A DNA stretch of 64,000 nucleotides, taken from assembly GCA_031213475.1 (NCBI GenBank), contig JARUPZ010000024.1, positions 7,567,324 to 7,631,323 of the forward strand, written 5' to 3'. The position numbers and the translations under genes are program-made. This DNA is from Nereocystis luetkeana. Its lineage: Eukaryota; Sar; Phaeophyceae; Laminariales; Laminariaceae. The notes beneath the pieces were generated by a model. It did no database searches and was not told the origin of the DNA. It was given only the letters and a program-made list of their open reading frames with translations. Shown piece by piece: positions 10,901 through 22,200 of the stretch; the first letter of the stretch is position 1, and each line of letters begins with the position of its first letter.

Positions 10901-13038
10901 GACAGTGATGGAAAGAGTGGCGTTTGTTGTTCAACCCTGTTTTACCAGGCTGCGAATGGGCCCGGATCTTGCCCCTCTCGGGAATCTTCCTCTGCCGAGA
11001 CCGCTACGACTATCTCAGCCAGAGACGGTGAAACAGAAACCCAAGCTACCACCGGCGTCTCTGAAAACAACGAGGACAACAAAACCAACGCCACGGCTGA
11101 TAATGGAGGCAGCAACAACGATGACGCCATAACGGAGCGTAAACACCACGACCGAGACGATGACAGAAGCGAGAACATGGTGGGCAAGCGTGATGAACCA
11201 GCATCATCGACGACGACGCCCCCACCCCTCGACGTTATCGCGGCCGGCGATATCCCCGATGATTCTACTCCTACGCCAGCCGACCGCGACGCTGATGCAA
11301 GCGAAAACAGCACGACCGACACAGACCAAACGTCGCCCTTGGTGATATCCCCCCGACCGACCACCAACGATGCTACCGACGAATCCGTGGATGCTATCCA
11401 GGATGACATGGGTACGGTACCCCCCCGTCCTACAGATACCGATGCTACCGACGGATCAGCGACTGCCAACCAGGATGATACTGGTAAGGCGCCCCGGACG
11501 CCGGTCGCCAGTGATGCTACCGACCGATCGAAGGCTGCCGGCCAAGATGACAACGCCACGAACGACGGGACGAGGTCAAGTCAACGAGGCAAGAGCCACT
11601 CGGCGTCATCAAAGGCCAAGCTCGTGCTGAAAGTGGGCGAGAAGCTGCTCGGACCCTTGATATCCTCGAACGGCAAGTCGGCCGTGTGGCCCAGCAAACA
11701 CGGGTCCATCTTCTTCGCCAAGAAGCCTAGGAGTGATGGCATGGCTTCAGATGCATCGGGAAAGGACAAGCAGCAGCCCGAGCTTGCCCGCCCGTCGGTG
11801 ATGTTGGCCGCTGATGCTGGTCGGCTTCAGCGCGTGCTCCAAGCGAGGGCAGAGGTGAAGAAAGAGCAGCGGGATGGGACCCTACCGACCGAAGAACGAG
11901 CGAAGGGGGGGAGGAGTGCTTGGGGATGGGTTCCCTCGTTTCGCACTCGGCACCAGAAGCTTGTCGAGACGGCGAGGCGGCACCTGGGAGAAGTTGAGAT
12001 GACACTCGACGAGAGGGGATGCGTGGTGAGTCGCGTGTTGGAGGGCTGGTTGGTTGTGTTGAGCTAGCGGCGACGTTGACTTGTTAGGATCATGTATCGT
12101 CCGTTCATTACCACCAAGTGGTGATCATGGTACCTCTTAGATATGAGGATGTAATCGTTGGGTTGGCATCTACTGCAGGATAGGCGTCTGCCACGGATCA
12201 GGGCAGCACCCAAGGTGTTCGAGTGTGCTCGCGTGAAGAGCTGTTTCCCACATCACGCAACAAACAATCGGGTCTGTGAAACCTTGTACGCTAAAGCTCG
12301 ATATCAATTTTCATTACCTAAAAAAATGTATGTGGAGTTGAAGAATTGGGCTTAAACGGTCGGGTCCAAAGGTTCAACGTGTGAGAGTCGCAATGCGTCA
12401 AACGTCGAACTCCCCCCTACCGTAGCCCGGCTATACTATAATCAAGTAAAACCCGTGCCTCAGCACGCCTCCATTGTATTACATTTACTGTGCAAACCGT
12501 TGGTCAGATAAGATAGTTCTAGGGTCGCCCTCTAGCGTACCGGTAAATTAATCGCAATGGAACAGGGTCGTCAGCTGAAAGAGGGGATTACCCACAGGAG
12601 ATCAAAAATTATCAAGGGCGAACTTGTGACAAGCGTCTGCGCCGGTTTAGAGCATTTTCGCGCTTTTGTCGGCCTTGCCATTGATCTAGAATATTTAGAG
12701 GCGGCGAACAATGCTGCATTGTGGTAGGTATGATCATATGAAGATCTAACACGCAGCCCTCTATCGCGTAAAGCGTGCCTCCCTCATCGTACCTCCCGCC
12801 CACTCTGCCTGCCTATATTTCTGCCATACGGCACCCGGCATCAACACAGGAGGTGACTGTCGACGGCACCTGTGTGCTGTCAAGATCAGGCCGTTTTAAG
12901 CGGGAGTGGATGAACCGCTTCCCCTGGCGGAGGAGCAAGGACAACAACTACCAGCTGCGCGTCGAGGGTGACCGAATGGAGGTCCGCTTGAGGGAAAAAA
13001 CGGTCTGGGGGGTTACGGCTAATGGCATCATGGGATAG
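4914..13038 (+). CDS. Gene 1: secreted protein of unknown function, eight exons, about 838 residues
   Basis: I inferred the exons from GT-AG sites, phases and conservation: 4914-5189, 6051-6106, 6203-6386, 6655-6786, 7653-7742, 9865-9990, 10562-12025, 12850-13038. I do not recognise the family. Residues 1 to about 33 form a signal peptide. About 34-172 is a Cys-containing part (CCYELTS near residue 55, then PLCTADCP). About 173-288 is beta-rich with NLHFVVHEGGTLTLR and KVTFE. About 318-630 is a disordered Ser/Thr/Asp/Asn/Pro-rich region with potential glycosylation sites. It holds two PGSCP motifs (near 355-371 and 410-426) and three ~24-residue repeats (552-625). About 632-838 is a basic domain with VWPSKHGSIFF, SAWGWVPSF and MNRFPWRRS. 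The first ATG of a Met-rich start was taken. Exons 2 and 3 are the least certain: they read openly in this frame in genes 1-3. A Pro at SENPID is unique to this copy. Confidence 0.72.
8225..9150 (+). repeat. Palindromic ~26-bp minisatellite in intron 5 of gene 1
   Basis: A unit like AATCTTATCACACGTGTGGT followed by GCGGGT is repeated about 35 times with much variation. Its core CACACGTGTG is its own reverse complement and contains CACGTG. Repeats vary by point changes rather than by length, so it is not a simple microsatellite. Intron 5 runs 7,743-9,864. Confidence 0.9.
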
Positions 13039-14366
13039 ATGCATAGGTTGTAGGTGCTTCCTCAATTTCGGTTTTTCTGTAGGGCATCAGTTTAACATTC
13101 CACCTGTTCAACTTGTAGGGATGACCTTAAGCCTATTACTACACTGTGTGCTACTGTAATTATTGTTTTACTGACCTGTTAAGAGGGGGCTAATGTTGTG
13201 ATCAGAACCCACGATAGACCCAAACACCACGCACCCCCCGACCTTCACACGCAATTTTTGGTTTTGATTAGTATCACACGATGTGTTGCCCGGTAATACG
13301 TGACTCGGTCTAGGCGTACCCTTCCATGTGTATTGTACGACCTGGGCGTGCAAAGGAAGGAGGGCAATGGCAGAAAAAGATGTGTATGGTGTGTGGTACA
13401 GAAACCCCGACGGGGACGATTGATTTCGTAGTTTGCGTAAATTTCCCTATCATGCTGGTGGGGAGTACTGCGCTTCCCCACGAGCATCGTCGCTGGCGTT
13501 TTTGTTTAGGAGGGCACCGCTGCCCTTGGGATGTCATGTAGACTCACGTGGTGACAGTTTCTAATGTTTTTTTAACGTTCGTAGAACTGGAGTTCACAGC
13601 AGGGGTACAGAGCTAGTTGACACGAGGCCCGTCAGGAGGTCAATCAACACCGCTTCTCATAAACACATCGCTGGGGTGCAAGCTCGAACTCCGAGCCGTT
13701 GTACCTGCCAAGCACCACGTGGTGTATACTGGCAATGATTTTAGTGGTGTACACGACACGACACGTACTAATTAAAATACTAAGAGGGTTAGCACTAAGG
13801 ACAGCACAGGTAGACGTGAACCACCCTTCCGGCATCTTATCAGGAGGTGGTAAAAGTGGCCGGGACCCTCTCCTTGCATAGTGTTAGCGTAACCAAAACT
13901 TGTGGAAGCCTTCAACACTGTGGCAAAACCCACAAGGTTTCGACAACCTCTCAATCCGATACGCGTACTGGTGTGCTACATTGTTAAACGTCTTCTCAAA
14001 ATGAGTTTTACGTCGATATCAGGCAAGGGGCGGGGTCCCGGCCACCTGTGGGACAGGCGTCCTAAATACCTTGAGGAAAATCAAAGCCCCGCGAGGCTGC
14101 GTGTTTGTTTGCGTTCCGTGGGATTTGCCTCATTTATTTCGGTGTAATATCATCCTCGGCATCAGCCGTATTATCGCCATCAACATTATCAGAATCGTCA
14201 TCATCGTGCATGTGTGCCACCTATGCCCGGGAGGGAGAGAAGCAAGCATCTACTGCATGCCTATTTAGGTACGTTTCCATTCGTCGCAGCAAACGGAAAC
14301 ACAGATAGGCGCCTATTGAAAGGCCAACCCATGCAATAAAAGGCAGCCTCTGGTATGTGATACCTG
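13039..14366. other. 3' flank of gene 1, no gene seen
   Basis: About 1.3 kb after the stop codon. It is shared with unit 2 (27,782-29,110) with only scattered changes, more weakly with unit 3 and in part with unit 4. Short open frames in it are not kept in unit 4. It presumably contains the 3' untranslated region, but I could not place a polyadenylation site. Confidence 0.4.
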
Positions 14367-14713
14367 GTAGATATTGTGTGTAGGACTGGCCACTGGCAGC
14401 CTTCATCAGCAGATATTGTTTCTGACTCTGTCCGCAGTCCGTGTATTGGATTGCATCAATGCACCGGTCGAGTGAAGCGAATAGGCAAGGCTGCTCGCCC
14501 TCCAGCCATGGTGTGACCAAACGAAAACAAAACAGGAGCCCGGTTATCTACGGTAGCTCACGCTGTGATTGGCGTGTTTCACAGGGTCGTTGCCAATCGA
14601 CGTCAACCCAACCAATGTCTACTATAGTACGAGGTTTCAACGCTGACGCGGATCGCATATCAATAAAAGCGACCGCAAGGCCCGAGGGTAGCCCGACCAA
14701 TCGTCCCCCGTTC

Positions 14714-15258
14714 TGAACTATATATTATCTATAGGTTGGGTTGAAATCGGGTGGCAATGACACAGTATAACATGTCGCTAACTAGGTGAACTAGACAACC
14801 AGGGTACCGCTTTGTTCGTCTGTCTGTTCGTTGTTCCTGCGTCGGCCACAACTGACGATCGAGTTGGATCTTTTGTGCGGGATGGAGGACCTTTACTCCG
14901 CACAAGGGGAATAATCGTATCTCGTTTTGTGCATGGCAAGGCCTCCACGAGGCAAATATATAGTACACACGTTGCTGTCTCTGGGAATAGCAACACCGAA
15001 ACATGAATGCAACTCATTGAAGCTATCATCCACGTGCAAGTCCGCCTCATCAGAGGTTCTTGGTAGGATAGCTCACCCTTCATTTGACTCGCCGAATCAC
15101 TTACGGCGCTTCGCCCTTGGTGCAAGCAACATGCCTGTCAGGATGGTGAAAACCAGACGTGCTCTGTCCCGGCATTGTAGGAATACCAGGGTCTATGGTC
15201 ATACAACTACGGCCAAGCATGATGTCGAATACACCCTGCCCCTCCCCACCCCGGCTGA
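14714..15258 (+). repeat. Dispersed ~540-bp element, unit 2 copy
   Basis: This copy is nearly identical to the one at 348-885 apart from a ~7-bp insertion close to its left end. See the unit 1 copy for the argument that it is a dispersed element. Confidence 0.6.
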
Positions 15259-15497
15259 GGAGGGGGGGCACCAGAGGCCAAAACGTTCGCGTCATCGCTT
15301 CATGCCCCATTCCAAGCGGGGCTCAACACTACCTCTATCCGCGGTGATTGCGGTTATCGACAGAGAAAAAACGTTGAAAATACTTCAGAAAATATGCTAT
15401 TATAGAAACGTGTGGTGATTCTCAGTGACGACGGTCTTCCTTGGGTTTTGTTCGAGCAGGCATCCGTGAAATATTTCAGTCTTGAAAAGGTCTCAAT
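15259..15497. other. Short spacer before the 210-bp array, unit 2
   Basis: No gene is seen; same as the unit 1 spacer at 886-1,124. Confidence 0.35.
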
Positions 15498-17303
15498 CTA
15501 CGACCAGCCAGGGACAAATACGACGACCCCCCGAATCGACACCGCCCTGCACGATGTGGAAATCCGACGCCCATAGGCTGGTCACTGATTTGATGAGGCC
15601 CATGGAACCAACGGCACCCGGGGATAATAGAGCCCCATCTCCGGCGCAAAAACCAATCCATGCTCTTATAACTCCGACAACCCATGGACGAACACAGACG
15701 TTCCCCGGGTCGATACTGACCGGAACAATGGGTAAGCGCCACCCCTACTGGCCGACGTATGGTTGGCTGGGGCTTATGGATCCAGCGCGCGGCAAGAGTT
15801 TCGCCACGGGGCACCGGCGAGGTCCCGCCACACCCGGGGATGACAGGGCCCCATCACGGATTAAATTACCTCCCATATATCTACAAATCCAACACCCCCC
15901 GGGACAGCTACGGAAATCCCTCGGGTCGATACCGCTCAGTATGGTGTGGGATCCCCACCCCTACTGGGTGATTTCTGATTCAGCTGGGGATCATAGAGTC
16001 GGCGCCTGGCAAGAGTTTCTCCAATGAACAACGTCGAACAACAGCCGCACCTGGAGATGATAATATCCCATCTCCATATCAGAAATCCGCCCATACATCT
16101 ACAACTCAAAAATGCCGGGGACGAAAACAGAGATTGACAGGGTAGCTTTCACCCCGCAAGGTGTGGAATTCCCCACCTTACTGGCTGCTTTATGGTGAGC
16201 TAGGGTTCATGGGGCCAGCGACACCAAGAACTGGCCGCTAGATCCCGCCGCACCCGAGAAAGATAAGGTATCATCCTCTGATCAGAAAACCTTGCATACA
16301 TCTACTAGTTACCACTCCAACAACCCGGTGGAAACAAAACGGAATTCCCTCGGGTCGATACCGCCCCCCAGGGTGGGGATAAACCCCCCCTCGTCGGCTG
16401 ATTTCTGATATGGTTGGGGCTCAAAAACTCAGCGAGCGGCGCGTGTTGCCCCACGGGACAAGGGCGACGTCCCGCCGCACCCGGGGATGGTAGGTTCCCG
16501 TCACCCAATATATACTGTTTCCATACATCTATATCGTCAACAACCCGGGGACAAAACCTACGACCCTCCAGGCTGGCTTTGCCCCGCAAGGTGTGGAAGG
16601 CCGACCCCACTGGCTGATGTATGGTTTGGCTGGGGCTCATCATGAAGCCAGCGCACGGCAAGAGCTTACTCTTGGGGTAACGTCGAGTTCCTGTCGCACC
16701 CGGGGACTAAACCGGACATCGCTCGGATCGATACCGCCCTAAAAGGCATAATACCTACTACCCCACAGGCAGATTTCAGGTTCAACTGGGGCCCATGGTC
16801 GATGTCCCGCGCCGTACCCGGGGACAATAAGGCCCATCCTCGGATCAGAAATAATCTCATACATGTACAACTCAAACAACCCGGAGACTAAAACGGACAT
16901 TCCACGGGCCGATACCACCCCGCACGGTGTTCTTCTATTTGCATTCAGGGTAGTACATCTACGATTATACTTCTGACCTTGTACTTACAAATCTACCTAG
17001 GGCAACGCAAAGCTTGCGCCAAGGGTGGAGCGGTGGCCGCACCGCAATATGAACGATGGCCCGTCGCTCCCGGGGATGGTCTTGAGCCCAATCTCTGAAT
17101 CGAAAATGCTTCCGCATATGTACAACTTCAGTAACCCGGGAACAACATGGGTCGATACCTCCCCCCACAGTGGTTCTTACATTGCCGGTCAGAGGGATAC
17201 ATCATAACACACACTACGAGTTCTCCCCTACCAGGTACTTACAAATTTCTATGGGCAACGCAGGGCTAGCGCCACGGGCGGAGCGGTGGCCGAACCGCTA
17301 GTG
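15498..17303 (+). repeat. Array of ~210-bp degenerate monomers, unit 2
   Basis: This is the same array as at 1,125-2,930, with the same monomer count and length and almost no base changes. It therefore shares a very recent origin with the unit 1 array. Confidence 0.85.
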
Positions 17304-18225
17304 AGTATAACATCTCCTGATCAGCCTGCTGCAACTACTGCTGTTGTACTGGCCGGCTCAAACCGTATACGACGGGATACATTGCTACTCTACTAGTGTG
17401 TTGTGTCCACATTAAATAGTTCTTTCTACCCAGCTTCATCAGTACACCCAGTGTCCGTCCCGACTCCTAATCTTAGAGGGACTGACTCTGTGTGACAAAC
17501 TGTGTGAGATAGAGGAAGAAGAAAAACAATAATAAACCGCAAATTCAAGGGTCAAGCAAGTGAAGTGTCAGCGTACCGGGTACGAAAGCACAACATCACA
17601 AGCTGAACCAGAAAATTGGCACAAAAAGACAATGAACCAATAAACACTTCTGAAACGAAACAAAATACAACTGGCGCAAGGAGATCAAATGGAAGGCCAC
17701 TATAAATAGACGGAAATTGTACGTACAGACAGCTGCTGCACGGACGAAGCAACGCAAAGGAGAGGAAGATACCAGCATACGGACGGCGGGGGGGGCAAAC
17801 GAAACAAAGGGAGAGACAAGGCAAAGCAGTGAGAAGGAAGAGAGAAGGGAGAAAAACGAGAACGTCGTACCCCAGGCGGAGATGTTCAAGGGTGCCCGTT
17901 TGACCTACGGTAGATTTAATTACTGCCACTACATCGGTACATACTGTGCCGGGGCCCAGCCGGAATGTTGTGCGGTGTTATAGCTAGAAGGTATCAAAAG
18001 TCATGAAATTATTCGCGCAAACTCACTAACTATGGCACGAACACTCCCCACATCGTGTTTGGAGTTGAGGCGGTGTGTATATATTTCATATAATTTGTAC
18101 AGTATGCCGTGCCTGTCGTATTTACAGTAATACTCTAGTACGTACGATGACTGATTGGCATGACATCACATTGTCTACTCTGCTTACTGCAGAGCATTGT
18201 ACGTACAGTAGTATCTCTGGGTCCC
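17304..18225. other. Purine-rich intergenic stretch, unit 2
   Basis: It matches 2,931-3,852 almost exactly. No gene is seen. Confidence 0.45.
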
Positions 18226-18340
18226 GGTCGCCCCGGTGGGCCCGTGGTACCCTTGGATGCTGCTACAAGTTGGTGGTGGGGTTCGAATACCACGTGGTGG
18301 GTCGAACTTTCAAGTTTATTCTGGCTTATTTACAAAACTA
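18226..18340 (+). repeat. tRNA-derived SINE (family A), unit 2
   Basis: This is the counterpart of 3,853-3,967. Near its middle the almost perfect identity between units 1 and 2 breaks off: unit 2 reads GGTGGTGGGGTTCGAATACC where unit 1 differs at several bases. The SINE therefore sits at a change point in the mosaic. Confidence 0.58.
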
Positions 18341-19283
18341 ACTGGAGTGACAAGAAACGGAATCGACTGATGAGAGGGCCTATTCGTAGCAGCTGGGGTA
18401 GGCGCAATGCGATACGAGTCAACCACGTAAGAAGGGGCCGAGGACTTCTCGCGATCAAAAGGTGAGGCAAAAACTGTACGGGGGAGGAGGGACAGGATTC
18501 TGCTTCATGACCCCAGATCTGAGTTACGACGGCTACTAGTAACTGTAAGAAGGAGAGAGAATAGAAGGGCAGAGACAAGAAACAGAATGACAAAAAAAAT
18601 AAGAAACGAAAAAGAGATACTGTATCAGGATCGAGGAAGCGGCACGGACACTGTCTACTTGTCGTTGTGTTGGATGTCGACGGGTAGAAAGAAATGTTTA
18701 ACGTGGAGATCACACGCACCCTCGCTCGAGTCAGTAAAATGCTATTGACAGCGCGGCAATCTTCTCATCATCAACCGACAAACCCGCTACCTGCGGCCCA
18801 TGATGCTTCGTCTCGCTTCGCTGAACGGCATACATACGGCATACAGCATGATGATGATTTTATGACGTACAACAGCAGCAACGGCAGTGCCTTGCAGCCG
18901 AGATAAACAATGTTGCCGTTCTGTCGCACGAAATTTCGATGTCACATCACCACATTAAATCCCAGATGAAACTCAGCATCAACAATTGCGAAGGATCAAA
19001 AGAATGTTTTGGATATTGTCCGTTTCATCTCGAAATGACAGCTCCCGACGTGATGCTTGAGGTATCATGTCACCTTTTATCAGAGGGATGTGACATCTAG
19101 TAGCCCTTCGGAGGACAGCCGCACAGGTCATAGTAAAACCCAGCCCACCTTCCGTTGGTCCTCTCCCCATCCCACCACACACGTTGCGCTGCCCTAGCCA
19201 GCGTTGGAACACAAAGGCCCCTGTCCCTCTCTCTTCTTCTGCCCTGCAAGTAAGCGAGAGACAAGGCTCTTGGTTCTGCGACG

Positions 19284-22200
19284 ATGACGATGATGATAAT
19301 ATCGACGATGAAGGCGTTCGCCTTTGCTGCTCTCTGCTCGACGGTCATGCTCGCCGCCCTGAGCGGTGCCCTCGGCGCCAAGGCCCACAAGAGCGACAAC
19401 GACAACAGCAGCACCCGATTTGACGACGTTCCTGGCATCGAGGCATGCTGCTACGAGCTCACCTCCACCTCCTCCTCCATCCCGTCCTACAAGGATGGGG
19501 GTGCTGCTGCTGCCGGCACAATGACCCTCCTGCACAGCATTTCTTTCGAAGAGCCCACGGTGAGCGTGCTGTTTCAAGTTTCACATCTGATACCTTGTTT
19601 CACATCCCATGAACCATGCGGCATTCCACACGCAAAATCACGACCGGCCCCTGTTTTCTGTCTTGTAGCCCCGGCCCGAGCACTGATTCTCAAAATAGTT
19701 AAAAGCAGCCTTCCCAGCGAACTCGGACGCTCAGCGCTCGTGCTTCCTGGTGCCTATTGTGTATACACCCACACCCATTCTATGGCCAGCCACTCCACTC
19801 CCCAAGCTATATCCGTATGGTGCTTGCTCCTGCTGTATAGAGGTGGCCCTGCTCTGCTCGAAGAGTGGAGTCCTGGGCTGCTGCTTTGCCGCTGTGCCCG
19901 TGCCGCGTGCGTTGCCTCGCCTAGGTTTGACCTGTCAAGGATATCGCTATTAACAGGAACATTACGCGTAGCTGTTTTAGTGCGGGTATTGTAGTTCCTT
20001 GACTTCTGTCCGTCAAAGGTTGGTCAGTTGACGGTCGACGGTTGACGCGTCTAGGTCTATTGAGACTCAAACGTCCATAGCTTTCAGACTGTGTACCAGA
20101 TTTCCTGGACGGATGTGACGGCTAGCCATCCACGGCCGAGATTGCCGTCAGCTATCAATAGTGAGAGACACATCATCAGAAAAGCAGAGAGCTATCAAAT
20201 ATGCGTGGCGGGGAGCCCTAAGCTCGCACCATCGATGCTGCGTCATGGTGTTGGGCTGTACCTCCAGCATAGCTTCTCTTAATAGAACCAGGTTCGGAAT
20301 ACGATTTCTTTTGTTTTGTATCCTCCGGCGGATTGGTAAAATAACTTACGTACGTATAACAGTTGCGTGTGGATATGCACGTCAAAACGGGTACGGTGTA
20401 CCTGATATGAACTCAGAATCTTCCAGGCAGAAGGCACTCCATGTTTGCACAGCGCTTGTTTCCGCGAGTACTGTAAGCTCGGCCCAACCTGGGGTGCGTG
20501 CGTGTCCTTGTGTGTGAGGTGTTACTTTTGTATATGAGTAGTTGCCCCTTACGTGTTTCTTTATGCAGTCAACGGGTACCGCTGTGCACGGCTGACTGCC
20601 CTCGGTCACTGTCCGCCCTTTGCAATGAAATATGTCCACCTACCGACATCGGACGGATTACGGCTACCCCTCGCTTGGTAGGCCCTTGTCATGCCAGTAA
20701 GACGTGGCAACTTCTCGTGCGCAGGGAATTACCTGGTATATGCTATACTCCAGTAACTACAGCCACTTTCGTGTTGCTGCTGTACCACCGATGTACTGTA
20801 GCGCAATCCCCGTTAGGTCTGTAGGTAATATATGTTGTATCTGGTGCCGTACCAGGTACGCAGAATAACACGAAATAACAAAATGATATTGTATACTCGT
20901 AGGGGTATGCGATGAAACCTGTGCCGTCGCCCGCAACACCTTCTCTGGTCGCGCAATTGTTGGTTGGGTTGTGATCGACTACCCTATCCTCCTGCTGTGC
21001 CTCCCCTCGTGCGCCCTGTAGTTTCTCCACATTGAAGAGGAGCTGCTGCTGCTATCTGAGAACACCATCGACACGACCAACCTTCATTTTGTCGTGCACG
21101 AGGGAGGAACTCTCACGCTCCGTGCACCAGCCGCCAGGATCAACCGGGACGAGGTGAAAGCGACACACCAAAATGCTGTAACCGACGCGCAAGGTATTGC
21201 ATTATAGCACCAACACTACTGTAGAGTTGGATATCGGATATCGATATCGATAATCGAGTACGACACGATGTCGATAACTCAACCACACCACAGTAGTCGA
21301 TACGATTCGGATGTTCGATACCTCGAAGCTTGCGCTCGGTACCACCTGCATAACAAACACAGGAATGCAAGGGGATAGCGGGCAAAACACGTTCAATGTG
21401 ATACCTCGGAAATTCGAGAAAAAATCGATACATCGATCCTTTAGATACGATGTCCAACACTAATGCAGTAGTTATAAATATATCAAACGACCATGGTACC
21501 ACTACAGGGGGGTAGCCGCGTGTCAGGACTAACCGATTTAAGGCGACTCGCGTGTGTTGCTACTGCACATATACTAGATACCCTCACTTCAACACACACT
21601 TGAAAGCATTTTGTTGGCGCAGCGCGTGAACGAATAATTGTACACGAGGGTATATGACCGATGCACACCGAAAACCAGCACACATCCTAACACTTCCTAT
21701 GCTTAGGGTAGCCAAGGAACCACTCACGCGGTGAGAGGACCCGAGCTACTGAAAAATGAAAGCCCAAACGGGGAAGGGGCCGGCTTCTAGCCGCCTTCCT
21801 CCTCTGCCCTGCTCTGGCCTACCGGGTATAATGCAAGCATCTATTTATGTGGAAGCGGCTGCCAAATAGGAAAAATGTCCTAGCGAAAACATGGTGTTTG
21901 ATATAGGAAACGAGAAGGAAGAAAAATGCAGACAACACTTCCTATCGGAGGAAACGGTATTCTAACATGTTACTGTACCCTCCACGCACCCTCCATGTCA
22001 CCCTGTTTTCCCCCACCGGCAGTCTTCCGCCGCGCCTCTGTTCGATGTATCGGGCAAGGTCACGTTCGAGCCCGCCGGCTCCGTTCCTGTTGTCCTACTG
22101 GATGGCAGTCTTGTGAGTTCCGTGTCGACGTGCTTGTCATCGTCTGAGCTTGAAAATGGTGTCAATGTTTCCCCCTCCAGGGTTGCTGCATTAGAACCCA

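Larger units (their letters stand above)
1..14366 (+). repeat. Unit 1 of a large tandem segmental array
   Basis: The sequence at base 1 recurs at 14,367 and, with changes, at 29,111, and in diverged form near 44,703. Each unit carries one eight-exon gene and the same series of intergenic repeats. Bases 1 to about 3,890 match 14,367 to about 18,262 almost base for base. The only length change I found there is about 7 bp near 370, and I noticed only a handful of substitutions. The unit boundary is arbitrary because the window opens inside the array. Confidence 0.93.

Noticed and set aside
10942-11559. 205-codon minus-strand open frame opposite exon 7, with counterparts in units 2 and 3, and a long one in unit 4
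   Set aside because: It is the antisense of a conserved coding exon with Ser/Asp-rich codons, which leaves the opposite strand open. It changes with the coding repeats and has no splice or start context of its own.
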